The translations under genes and the position numbers were made by a program. The notes under the pieces are model-generated. The model saw only the letters and a program-made list of their open reading frames with translations, ran no database searches and was not told the origin of the DNA. Source: Pyrenophora tritici-repentis (lineage: Eukaryota > Ascomycota > Dothideomycetes > Pleosporales > Pleosporaceae). From it: DNA of 64,000 bases. Every line of letters starts with the position of its first letter. The first letter of the stretch is position 1. Location: the NCBI RefSeq assembly GCF_003171515.1, contig NC_089394.1, positions 1,922,001 through 1,986,000 of the forward strand. Reading direction: 5' to 3'. Shown in pieces: positions 1-8,848 of the stretch.

Positions 1-80
1 TTGGCACGGATCCGGAGTCTCAAAGACCCGATCCGATCACGTGATCATCCGACGTCTAACATCAAGTCCATTTCCGCGAC
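1..80 (+). repeat. Left 80-bp terminal inverted repeat
   Basis: Begins TTGGCACGGATCC and contains the GATCACGTGATC palindrome at 35-46. It pairs with 1461-1540. Confidence 0.85.
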
Positions 81-303
81 AAAGATATATAGCGATTGTT
101 ACAAGTAACAAGAAGGATTCTCTCCTTAATAGTGGGCGCAGGGTTGAAGGTCAACAAGCCTACGTTAGAAGGTAACGATCGGCGTAGGGCGCGCAGATTC
201 CGTAACTAACATCCCGCTAAGACTAACTATCTAAGGGATAGCAGGGCGCCTAGGGATAGTAGCTATTACGAATATTATTAATATCCTAAGGATGTAAGGG
301 ATA

Positions 304-737
304 ACGTGGTTCACAAGTGAGCGCCCCACCCAAGTGAGCGCCCCAGCCGATTTTACACCAAAAAACCAGTAATCTAAGGCTTAATATCTCTATAACTACA
401 GGGTAGAACCTTCTGAAAATTTTACTATTAAGCTACACCTCTATATTCTTTCTGTTTCTAAGATAAATAAACTCTCACTTAAGTTATAAAGAAGTTATTA
501 AAAGAAAACTAAATTACAGGGATTATTTTGCTCCACTTTTCTATATCTCGTGAATTAGATAAGCTAGAGCTTCGAAATTATAGGCATAGAAAGCTTATAT
601 ATAGAAAAATATTGTATTAAAGTTTCAATTTTTTTTATTAAGCCGTTACAGAGTTATTAAGCTATAGATTAATGATTTTTTGGTGTAAAATTAGCTGGGG
701 CGCTCACTTGGGTGGGGCGCTCACTTATGAACCACGT
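304..737. mobile_element. Nested 434-bp MITE with TA target duplication (Tc1/mariner-like)
   Basis: Near-perfect inverted repeats of 62 bp (304-365 and 676-737) begin ACGTGGTTCA and are flanked by TA on both sides (302-303 and 738-739). TA duplication is the hallmark of Tc1/mariner/pogo elements. Weaker inverted matching continues about 30 bp further in. The few mismatches between the arms are transitions. Each arm holds two direct copies of a 14-bp box AAGTGAGCGCCCCA spaced at 17 bp (315-328 and 332-345; mirrored at 696-709 and 713-726). There is no coding capacity, so it must have been moved in trans. Confidence 0.82.
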
Positions 738-1460
738 TAGTTAGGATAGCACTTAACAAAGTAATAAGTATATAGTTATAAAGGATTCCCTTAATACGCT
801 CGTTATAGTTAACTTTAAATAGTTTATCTCTTACCTAGATTAAGACTAGTTATTCTATCGTTTATATAGAATTAGGTTGTTCTTCTAAATACCTACTATC
901 CCACCTAGTCGCTAGACAATGTAAAGGGCTAGAGCCCTTCTCTCTCTTGTTCCTCGTTGACAACCTTGGTTATCTCTTCCCCGGCCCGATTGCGGATCAG
1001 ACGACCGCAATATCGTTTCTCCGCCCACAATCCCTTAGGTGTATATAGATAGCTACGTAGCCTAGAGCTTAGCTCTTGTTACGGATCCATAGACTCGCTC
1101 GGCCCATGGCCCCCATATCGATAAGATCCTTATCTTATCGGACTAGCGCCTTGGCGCCCACAGCATAAGTTCGGGCTCACAACGTAGATAGCTCGATAGC
1201 TTGTATCTTGTCAAATCCAATCTTTCTTGATCGATCCCCCACAGCTCTCTGTCAATACAACTGCAGTATACCTGTGCGATTGCTCCTTGAGCGTAGCCCC
1301 TTACAGACAACCCACGCGGAACCAACAACATAAGACTCACCTGCCTTAGTGCGGACCAGGAAAGAGCAGTATAACCCCTCCGTGTAACAGCGATCTCTTT
1401 ATAGTAGACGTTAGACTTAATAAAACTAACTTTATTACTAGACTTATTAACTTAGAATGT

Positions 1461-1540
1461 GTCGTGGAAATGGACTTGATGTTGGACGTCGGATGATCAC
1501 GTGATCGGATCGGGTCTTTGAGACTCCGGATCCGTGCCAA
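1461..1540 (-). repeat. Right 80-bp terminal inverted repeat
   Basis: Reverse complement of 1-80 with two transition differences. It ends GGATCCGTGCCAA at 1540, followed by unrelated sequence. Confidence 0.85.
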
Positions 1541-1829
1541 GGGACTGATCTATCATGTACAAATACCGGACTAGCCCTCTGATCTTTTAGATCCTTAGAG
1601 CAATCAATAATCCCACTCTTGAACGAATCTGATCGGTGCTATCCCAACAACCACATCATGTTATATTATACTATATAGGGCTAAAGTAGGCTGTTATGCG
1701 CCAGAATAGGGTGGAGTTTAGTGGAGGCTTGGCAAAAAGTGGCGGCTCACCCGTAGTGGCGACTCGCCCGTGAGGTTGTCAGATTGTGATGGGTTATCAA
1801 AGACGGGGATAATAGTATAATATTATGAT
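1541..1829. other. Spacer between inverted-repeat element and Gypsy element
   Basis: No gene is visible. Around 1710-1750 it contains a motif with the core CTTGGCAAAAAGTGGCGGCTC, and related motifs recur in the same orientation beyond the Gypsy element near 9087-9126 and 9177-9215. This suggests the Gypsy element inserted into an older repeat-derived region. Confidence 0.5.
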
Positions 1830-2005
1830 TGTCATGGTTTGGAACCTTGGTGTTCTGAGCACGGACCACGCCGGCGCCTCGGGTGCCGAGGCCCCGCTGC
1901 CCCACACATGTATTTAATTCTACCGAAGTTTCTTAGAAACTCGGTACTGCAAAAACTTTGTAATTCAACACAGTTTTAAATATCTGATCCTGTGAGACCC
2001 TAACA
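1830..2005 (+). repeat. Gypsy 5' LTR with TATA box and predicted R start
   Basis: A TATTTAA box lies at 1911-1917. The block ACTGCAAAAAC at 1946-1956, about 30 bp downstream, is where transcription would be expected to start (beginning of R). U5 would run from there to 2005. Identical to 8673-8848. Confidence 0.9.
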
Positions 2006-2006
2006 C

Positions 2007-2017
2007 GTTTTTGCAGT
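2007..2017 (+). promoter_or_regulatory. Self-primer binding site of the Gypsy element
   Basis: GTTTTTGCAGT, one base after the 5' LTR, is the exact 11-nt reverse complement of 1946-1956 inside the LTR, at the place where the transcript should begin. In Tf1 of fission yeast the first 11 nt of the mRNA fold back on the site just after the LTR and prime minus-strand synthesis. The same length and placement are seen here. I did not recognise a match to the 3' end of a common tRNA. The function is inferred from position and complementarity. Confidence 0.75.
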
Positions 2018-2087
2018 CCATTAAACGCCTCTGACAGCAACCTGGCGTCCTTGGCCAGTTGCTCCTAACCTGACAGCGCCTTAACTG

Positions 2088-2121
2088 CGCTCTGACAGCG
2101 CTCTAACAGCGCTCTAATAGC
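2088..2121 (+). repeat. Short tandem repeat in Gypsy leader
   Basis: Three to four imperfect 11-bp copies of GCTCTRAYAGC (with earlier related CTGACAGC copies from about 2031) sit between the primer site and the gag start. They could be a leader structure or packaging signal; this is inference. Confidence 0.5.
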
Positions 2122-2183
2122 AACCCAGCGCGTGCGGCTAGTTGCAGATCCCCACAGTTCCCGCGACACGGTAGACCAACGCC

Positions 2184-4342
2184 ATGTCCACCCAGTTCCC
2201 AGACGGCAATGCCGCCGACGCGCCCCATGTGGGAGACGCCTCGGGCAGCGACGCCAACCCTACCGCCGGTGCAACGATCAGCCCCGGTAAGAGCGCGAGG
2301 TCTTTCGCTAGACCTACCGTGGCTTCCACCGCCCGCAGCAGCGCCTTGCCACGCGCTACCGGGTCCGCCAACTTACGCCAAATCAGCAACCCAGCTGTAC
2401 CTGGCGCCTTCGGAAACGAGCAGCTAGAGCAGCAGGGCTATGACGCCGACTCAGATAACGACGAGGCCGACATTACCCAAATCCACCATCTAGTACCATC
2501 GCGCCCGTTATCACCTGTCGTAGACGCTCAAGACTCTAGCGACTCCTTTCAACCGTCCCCGCCTAACGTCACTACAACCCGCGGCCGCGCAGGCTTTCAG
2601 TACCCCGCTCTCCGACAGCGGTCGGACGCCCAGCGCACTGATAACCCCTTTACGTACCAAACAGAAGACGGCAACCATACTAGCTACGCCCTCTCTCCGC
2701 CTACATGGGACCCGCTACCCTCGCCTACGCCACGCACAGAGGGGACTACCTCAAAGCCCGTCCGCAAAGTCATTGGCTACGTAATCCCCAAAACTGACTT
2801 GCCTCAAGGCAGTCAGCCAACTCTAGCCGCCTATGAGTACGACGCCAACGGCGAGCCCAGGCTAGTAGGAGAACTTGACGAAGCTTTTGTTAAAGGCTCA
2901 ACCACGGAAGCTGGAGAGAAACTCTACCAGTTCTGCTTTGACACCGTCCACACCCTACATAACGACCTCGCCAATCTTCAAGAGCGCCTGACGGACGCTC
3001 AGGAAGACCTCATCGACGAGCGCGTCGCCAAACTCAACTCCGAAAAGCAGGTAAAGTTCCTTACAAACCAGCTTCAAGAGGTGAGAGGCAGCCTCCACGT
3101 AGCCAACCAAGACCTCCAGTCGAAACTCGACACCGCTGAGCGACGAGCCGAACGCTACCTCCAGCGCAAGGAGGAGTACAAGACCGCCCTTAACCAAGAG
3201 TCTACCGCGCACGGCGAAACCAAAGAAAAGCTTAAAGCCTATGCTAGCACCGCGCGCCCATCTCTACGCGGCAAACCGCATGACTCCATCTCTGACGAAT
3301 CAGATGGACCCGTTAGCGTACGCCGCCACCGCTCAGCTACCAAACTTAGCCCTGACGCTCCGCTGCCCGCCACAACGCAGCGACGATCTAAACAACCTGA
3401 ACCCGCGGTCTTTGAGGGCCCTACAGGCACAAAGGCCTCTACCTACCAGAAATGGAAACTCGACATGCAGAGCTGGTTCCGTGCCCATCCGTACCCTTTC
3501 GCCAACAACGAGGAGGAGCAACTAGACTACATCCGCATGAAAACCACCGGCGTAGCCTGGGATAATATCTCGAGCGGATGGTTTGTCGAAGGAGACGAGT
3601 TCCATACTGCACAAGAAGCGTGGGATATCCTCGACGCCTGCTACGGCCGTTTGAATACCCGCCTAGATGCCCACAACTTCTACGAAAAGGAAGGCTTCAT
3701 GAAGCCTGGTGAGACTATCACCTCCTACCTGGCCCGCTTCAAAGCCGGCGTCGCTCCTTGAAATGGGACGACGAGGAAAAGACTCTGCAAGCCTACAAGA
3801 AGTTGCCAGACCAGTGGCGCAGCCGAGCGGAGCACCTCATGAGCGACGACACCTTCACCAAGGACTTTGCCAAGTTCAGCCACAAGCTCCGACACCTCGA
3901 ACAACTTCACTCCGCCCTCCAGCCCTCTCACAACCCTAGCAAGGGTAATAGTGGAGGTAGCGGTCGTGGCGGCGGCGGCGGCAATAACCGCAACCGCAAT
4001 CGCAACGCCGACAACGCGCAGCCCAAAGGCAGCGGAGCCAACCAATTTATTATCAACAAACCCTACAGGGAGCGCACTGTCATGGAGACCCAGGTCCTAG
4101 CTGAATTGGAACGCTGCTTCAAGTGCACCCGTGCAGGCCACAAGTCTAACTCCGACGACGCGCCCTGCAAGGACATGGACAAGCTCACTTCAATGGGCCG
4201 CTACCCCGAAGTCCTCACCGCCTTGAACGAAGCCCGCAAGGCCGCCGGCGTCCCTATCCCTAAGGCCGCCGTACGCATTAACGCCGTCCGAGCCCCTACT
4301 CCTCCAGCGGCCGCCTCTGACGCCCGCTCGGAAAACGAGTAG
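2184..4342 (+). CDS. gag: Gypsy Gag (broken by one -1 shift at about 3758)
   Basis: The first part (2184-3761, 525 codons) starts at ATG 2184 and ends in TGA. The second part continues in another frame from about 3758 to TAG at 4340-4342. Losing one T in the run at 3758-3759 explains the break, because the protein reads straight across if one base is restored. Residues about 245-345 form a long charged, heptad-like coiled coil. A glycine/asparagine/arginine-rich stretch follows, then a zinc knuckle of the form CX2CX4HX8C near 4115-4170; the usual spacing before the last cysteine is 4, so this knuckle is expanded. Gag packages element RNA into particles in the cytoplasm. Confidence 0.85.
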
Positions 4343-6453
4343 TCCCTGGCGAAAGTCGCCCCCAGGGACCCCAAGAGCCTGAGAAACTCAATAAAGAACC
4401 CTTGAATACACCTGAACCTACAACGCCCCCTTCTCCTACTGCCGAAGACTGCGACGACAACGACACTGAACCTGACCCCACACTGCAAGCAATCCTGGAC
4501 CGGATCAAGAACCTGGAACGCCCTGCTGCCCCACGGGTTCGCGTCTCCGCCATCGCAGCCGCCGCTATTCGTGGCAATACTTATCTCCCTATGGTAGGTC
4601 AGCAATTAGTATTCAAAGGGATGATATCTCCCTCTCAACAACCATCCTCACACGTAGAACTCATGGGTGACTCTGGTTGTGCTTCTCTCTTCATTGATGA
4701 ATCTCATGCTCGCGCACACAAATACGAATTAATTCCGCTCCAAGACCCAGCTGTCCTGGAGCTCGCAGACGGCACCCAAGTTGCCAACGTTACCCATATG
4801 ACACGGGTACACGTAACTTTCGACACCCACCATGAACAAGTCCTTGCCTATGTGACCAAAGTTAGCGGAGTGCAAATGATCCTTGGCACTCCCTGGTTTC
4901 AAATCCACAACCCCCAGGTAAACTGGGACACTATGTCAATAGTATTCAACTCAGACCATTGCATTCGCAACTGCCTAGAAAACCACAAGCCATGCATGGC
5001 TGCTAGTAGCCGACACCGCAAACACCCAGCGCCCCCAGCCTATGAGCTTAAAAAAGCTCGCCATCCTAAGGCTCCTCAACATCCCCCGCCTATCGACATC
5101 GCTTTTATCTCAAGCCGGGTGGCCGCCATTTCAGTGACAAGAGGAGAACAGGTCTGCCTAACCTCTATGGAAGAGGTTGAAAGACTTTGCAATATGACCG
5201 ACCAAGAATGGACGGATACCCAACTGCTGCGTGCGGCAGGAGCCAAAGTCCTCCCTGAAGACTTTGAAAAGTTTCGCGATCGAATGGAGCGCCCCCACAT
5301 GAGTAAAGAGGAAATCCTGGCTAAGCTGCCAGAGGTCCTCCATCCCCTCTACCATGGCTTCGACCCACGAGAGGCCGATGAGATCCCTCCGCAGCGAGAC
5401 AAGCTGGACCACGCTATTGAAATCCAGTTAGACCCCGAAACCGGAAAACCGCCTCGCCCTTCATCACAGCGGCTAAGGCCGCTATCCCGCGACGAAGCCC
5501 GAGCTGTGAAGCTCTACATTGACGATATGATCCGGAAAGGCCACATTGAACGTAGCACCTCTGAATGGGCTGCCCCCCTCCTAGTAGTCAAGAAACCTGG
5601 AGGAGGTATCCGAATTTGCGTGGACTATCGAGGACTTAATGCCCATACCATCAAGAACCGTAACACCCCTCCGTTGATACGCGACATGCTCACCAAGCTA
5701 TCCAAGGCCAAATTCTTCTCTAAGGTAGACGTTATCGCCGCCTTCAATAAAATCCGGATTAAAGAAGAGCATAAACACCTCTCAGCGTTCATTACGCCAT
5801 ACGGCCTGTACCAGTACACCGTAATGCCCTTTGGAATGTGCAACAGCCCTGGAACATTTCAAGCCTACATCAACGACGTCCTCCATGAGTACCTGGACGA
5901 ATTTTGCATGGCCTACCTAGACGACGTCATCATATTCAGCGAAACAAGGGAAGAGCATGATGACCATCTACTCCGAGTGGTCACACGCCTGTCCAACGCT
6001 GGGCTCCCCATGGACATCCTGAAATCTGAATTCTTCCAAGAAGAAGTCAAGTTTCTTGGGCTTATTATCACACCGAACGGTATAAAGATGGACCCAGAAA
6101 AGGTCAGTGCTATACAGGACTGGCTTCTACCCAAGTCCCTCAAGGATGTCCAAGCCTTCCTTGGCTTTGCCAATTTCTATCGCCGTTTTATATATGGCTT
6201 CTCTGATATCGCCAAACCTCTCACCCATCTCACCCGCGGAGATCCAAAGCTGTTTCAAATGACCCCGAAGCTTCGCGAGCCTTTGACCTGCTCAAGCAGG
6301 CATTCTGTAGCGAGGTGGTCCTCGCCCATTTTAACCCAGACCTCAAATGCATCCTGGAAACCGACGCCTCTGACTACGTCTACGCTGCAGTGCTCTCCCA
6401 AATTCAAAGCGACGACACTATACGCCCTGTCGCGTACCTCTCCAAAAAGATGA
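4321..6453 (+). CDS. pol: Gypsy Pol, part 1: protease and reverse transcriptase
   Basis: This frame opens just after a TGA at 4318-4320, overlaps the end of gag by 22 nt in the -1 frame and has no convincing ATG. It may therefore be made by frameshifting, or the gag-pol junction may itself carry a one-base loss. The protease motif DSGC lies at about 4669-4680 (the family usually has D[ST]GA). The reverse transcriptase follows with its thumb region; its active site YLDD is encoded at 5914-5925. The frame is lost at the C run 6263-6266: one extra C restores the RNase H frame. The last roughly 60 residues of this ORF, after 6266, are out-of-frame sequence. Confidence 0.88.
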   Translation, partial: RPLGKRVVPGESRPQGPQEPEKLNKEPLNTPEPTTPPSPTAEDCDDNDTEPDPTLQAILDRIKNLERPAAPRVRVSAIAAAAIRGNTYLPMVGQQLVFKGMISPSQQPSSHVELMGDSGCASLFIDESHARAHKYELIPLQDPAVLELADGTQVANVTHMTRVHVTFDTHHEQVLAYVTKVSGVQMILGTPWFQIHNPQVNWDTMSIVFNSDHCIRNCLENHKPCMAASSRHRKHPAPPAYELKKARHPKAPQHPPPIDIAFISSRVAAISVTRGEQVCLTSMEEVERLCNMTDQEWTDTQLLRAAGAKVLPEDFEKFRDRMERPHMSKEEILAKLPEVLHPLYHGFDPREADEIPPQRDKLDHAIEIQLDPETGKPPRPSSQRLRPLSRDEARAVKLYIDDMIRKGHIERSTSEWAAPLLVVKKPGGGIRICVDYRGLNAHTIKNRNTPPLIRDMLTKLSKAKFFSKVDVIAAFNKIRIKEEHKHLSAFITPYGLYQYTVMPFGMCNSPGTFQAYINDVLHEYLDEFCMAYLDDVIIFSETREEHDDHLLRVVTRLSNAGLPMDILKSEFFQEEVKFLGLIITPNGIKMDPEKVSAIQDWLLPKSLKDVQAFLGFANFYRRFIYGFSDIAKPLTHLTRGDPKLFQMTPKLREPLTCSSRHSVARWSSPILTQTSNASWKPTPLTTSTLQCSPKFKATTLYALSRTSPKR

Positions 6454-8336
6454 CTCCTACGGAGTGCAACTATGAGATCTACGACAAGGAACTGCTGGCA
6501 ATAGTCCGCGCCTTCGAGGAATGGCGCCCGGAGCTCGCAGGCGCCGCCGACACAGTAGAAGTACTTACTGACCATCGAGGCCTCGAATACTTCCGCTCTA
6601 AACGCCACCTTAACCGCCGACAAGCCCGCTGGGCCGAGTTCTTAGAGGAATTCGACTTTAAAGTCAAGTATCGGCCTGGAAAACAAGGCACGAAGCCAGA
6701 CAGCCTCACCAGAAGGACAGGTGACCTGCCTGAGAGTGTCACCGACGACCGCGTCCAGCACCAGTGTCAGACCATCCTTGGCGACCACCGGTGGGATGGA
6801 GGCAGCCATGAAGCTATCCGCCTTGCTGGCCTCTGCTTAGGAGAAGCCGAGTGCGACCTGCCCTCTATCTTATCCCTCATGCATGAATCCGGAGAAGGCA
6901 TGTCACGCGTGGGCACCGCCATGGTTAGGCTAGCCCGCCTCACTCTCCAAGGACAACATGACCCTTACGACGACCTTGTAGCAGCCGATGAAATGACTAC
7001 CCAAGAAATTGTCGATGCCCTCTACCCTACAGACGCCCGCCTTACCGCTATCCGCGACGCACTCAACAACGGCCATCGACGTATCCCTCACCACCTTATT
7101 GCTGAAGGTGTGCGGTTGGAACTGGGCGATCTTGAAACCAACGCTGAGAGAAAGCTTTTTATGCGCTATAACCGCCTTCTTGTCCCATTCAGCGAGAAAC
7201 TGAGGACCCGCATTATAAAAGATATCCATGACTCCCTGCCAGGAGGGCACGGGGGTCGCACCACAACATACCAGCAGGTGAGCCAATGGTACTATTGGCA
7301 AGGCATGACCGACACTATCGCAAGGTTCACTAACAACTGCACCACCTGCCGGCGCTCCAAAGTCAACCGCCACGCTAAGCATGGCCTCCTGCACCCATTG
7401 CCTGTGCCAGAGAAATACTGGACGGACATCTCTATCGATTTCATTACGCCGCTGCCACCCTCAAAGTGGTGCGGCCACTCATACCGACACATCATGGTGG
7501 TCGTGGATAGGCTGTCGAAGAAGAAGAAGTTTATCGCCATTGAGAACATGGAGGTACTAACTATCGTCGACAAGTTTCTCGAATACATCTGGAGAGAAGA
7601 GGGCTACCCAAAGACCCTAGTTTCAGACCGAGGCCGCCAATTCACATCCCACTTTTGGCGCCGCCTTTGCGACCGCGTCGGCACAGCACCAAAGCTCTCA
7701 ACTGCCTATCATCCTGAGACAGATGGCCAAACAGAAAACGCCAACGCGGACTTGAAGCAGTACCTGCGCTCGTACGTGAACTACCTGCAGGATGACTGGG
7801 CCCAGCTCCTACCTTTAGCTGAATTCGAAGCCAACTCCGCTATAAGCTCCGCTACTGGAGTTTCCCCATTTCAAGCAACAAAGGGCTACCAACCTCGCTC
7901 CGGCCTAGAACCAGCCCACGCCATCACTAACGCCACCCCAGCTGCAGCACAGCGGCGCGCTGCTGACTCCCTCACAAACCGCATTGACGCAACCCGTCGG
8001 TACCTCCGCGATGAGATCGCCTGGACCCAGGAACGCATGAAAGACTTCGCTGATGTCCACCGCCATCCAGCCCCCCGCTTCGCTGTTGGCGACTGGGTGC
8101 TCCTCAACGCTAAACATATTAAGACCGAAAGGCCAGTCAAGTCGCTAGACCACAAGAATATGGGTCCCTACCAGATTACCCGTGTTATTGACAACATGGC
8201 CTATGAGCTAGACCTGCCAGATAGCCTTAAGAACATTTTTCCCGCTTTTCATCCGTGGCTGCTCCAACCATATGAGGATGACGCTCTACCTGGACAGCCC
8301 AGAGCTAACGACAACGCTCCCCCGAAGTCCATTTGA
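6315..8336 (+). CDS. pol: Gypsy Pol, part 2: RNase H and integrase
   Basis: The true domain begins near 6266 in this frame. RNase H shows the acidic motifs ETDAS, YDKELLA and TDH. The integrase zinc domain has the two histidines (first near 7229-7250) and a CTTC pair; the catalytic core has D in SIDF, D in SDRG and E in TDGQTEN. A GPY/F-like module follows near 8164-8215. The frame ends at TGA 8334-8336, caused by one missing base at the C run 8319-8323. Integrase inserts the cDNA copy into host chromatin in the nucleus. Confidence 0.88.
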   Translation: MVLAHFNPDLKCILETDASDYVYAAVLSQIQSDDTIRPVAYLSKKMTPTECNYEIYDKELLAIVRAFEEWRPELAGAADTVEVLTDHRGLEYFRSKRHLNRRQARWAEFLEEFDFKVKYRPGKQGTKPDSLTRRTGDLPESVTDDRVQHQCQTILGDHRWDGGSHEAIRLAGLCLGEAECDLPSILSLMHESGEGMSRVGTAMVRLARLTLQGQHDPYDDLVAADEMTTQEIVDALYPTDARLTAIRDALNNGHRRIPHHLIAEGVRLELGDLETNAERKLFMRYNRLLVPFSEKLRTRIIKDIHDSLPGGHGGRTTTYQQVSQWYYWQGMTDTIARFTNNCTTCRRSKVNRHAKHGLLHPLPVPEKYWTDISIDFITPLPPSKWCGHSYRHIMVVVDRLSKKKKFIAIENMEVLTIVDKFLEYIWREEGYPKTLVSDRGRQFTSHFWRRLCDRVGTAPKLSTAYHPETDGQTENANADLKQYLRSYVNYLQDDWAQLLPLAEFEANSAISSATGVSPFQATKGYQPRSGLEPAHAITNATPAAAQRRAADSLTNRIDATRRYLRDEIAWTQERMKDFADVHRHPAPRFAVGDWVLLNAKHIKTERPVKSLDHKNMGPYQITRVIDNMAYELDLPDSLKNIFPAFHPWLLQPYEDDALPGQPRANDNAPPKSI

Positions 8337-8653
8337 ACGATGAGGGCGACACAGAGTATGTTATCGCTCAAGTCTTAGACTCCCGCATACGAAATACAAT
8401 GAACGACCCCTATACTGGCCGCCGTGGTTGCCTCCAGTACAAAGTTGAATGGGTCGGCAACGACCAGTCTGAAGGCTGGCAACCCTACTTCAACCTGCGC
8501 GGCAGCAAGGAGTCAGTCCAGGACTTTCACGACCGCAACCCTGGGCGCCCTGGGCCTCACGCCACCTTTCATGATTATGACGACAACGGGCAGCTTGCCG
8601 TTGCCCTGCTTTGTGTTTTCAATGGAAGTTTGAACGCTCAGTCGGGACTTTGA
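8333..8653 (+). CDS. pol: Gypsy Pol, part 3: C-terminal chromodomain
   Basis: About 106 codons in the -1 frame relative to the integrase. They contain a chromodomain-like block beginning YVIAQVLDSR, with an LQYKVEWVG strand and a C-terminal SVQDFHDRNP helix. In the intact element this would be fused to the integrase tail. The upstream TTG that opens the frame is not a real start. Stop at 8651-8653. Confidence 0.85.
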   Translation: MNDEGDTEYVIAQVLDSRIRNTMNDPYTGRRGCLQYKVEWVGNDQSEGWQPYFNLRGSKESVQDFHDRNPGRPGPHATFHDYDDNGQLAVALLCVFNGSLNAQSGL

Positions 8654-8660
8654 GCATTTT

Positions 8661-8670
8661 GGAGGGGGGA
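8661..8670 (+). promoter_or_regulatory. Gypsy polypurine tract
   Basis: GGAGGGGGGA lies two bases before the 3' LTR, the normal place for the plus-strand primer. Confidence 0.85.
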
Positions 8671-8672
8671 CG

Positions 8673-8848
8673 TGTCATGGTTTGGAACCTTGGTGTTCTG
8701 AGCACGGACCACGCCGGCGCCTCGGGTGCCGAGGCCCCGCTGCCCCACACATGTATTTAATTCTACCGAAGTTTCTTAGAAACTCGGTACTGCAAAAACT
8801 TTGTAATTCAACACAGTTTTAAATATCTGATCCTGTGAGACCCTAACA
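8673..8848 (+). repeat. Gypsy 3' LTR
   Basis: No difference from the 5' LTR was found on base-by-base reading, which indicates recent insertion or gene conversion. Preceded by a purine tract and followed by the target duplication TGAT. Confidence 0.92.

Larger units (their letters stand above)
1..1540. mobile_element. Non-autonomous inverted-repeat DNA element with 80-bp TIRs
   Basis: Bases 1-80 are the reverse complement of 1461-1540 with 78 of 80 positions matching; the match stops sharply at both inner edges, so these are terminal inverted repeats. Each TIR carries the 12-bp palindrome GATCACGTGATC (35-46 and 1495-1506). No transposase is encoded; the longest frames are about 65 codons. 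Much of the interior is AT-rich and unusually rich in TpA, as expected after RIP (repeat-induced C-to-T mutation in fungi). The left end coincides with the window edge, so the target-site duplication, and hence the superfamily, cannot be read. A second element (304-737) is nested inside. Confidence 0.8.
1830..8848 (+). mobile_element. Ty3/Gypsy LTR retrotransposon, chromovirus of Tf1/sushi type
   Basis: The element is 7019 bp, with LTRs of 176 bp that are identical by eye (1830-2005 and 8673-8848), starting TGTCATGG and ending CTAACA. The target duplication is TGAT (1826-1829 and 8849-8852), or ATGAT if the terminal A is shared. Order: gag, aspartic protease, reverse transcriptase, RNase H, integrase with GPY/F-like region, C-terminal chromodomain. 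This order plus chromodomain defines chromoviruses, whose chromodomain is known to steer integration towards marked chromatin. The coding region is split into five frames by -1 shifts; 2184-8653 plus four bases is 2158 codons, so the ancestral form was probably one long gag-pol ORF. Confidence 0.93.

Noticed and set aside
3758..3766. Programmed frameshift inside Gypsy gag
   Set aside because: No slippery sequence; the break interrupts a domain that is normally continuous and is simply explained by one lost T.
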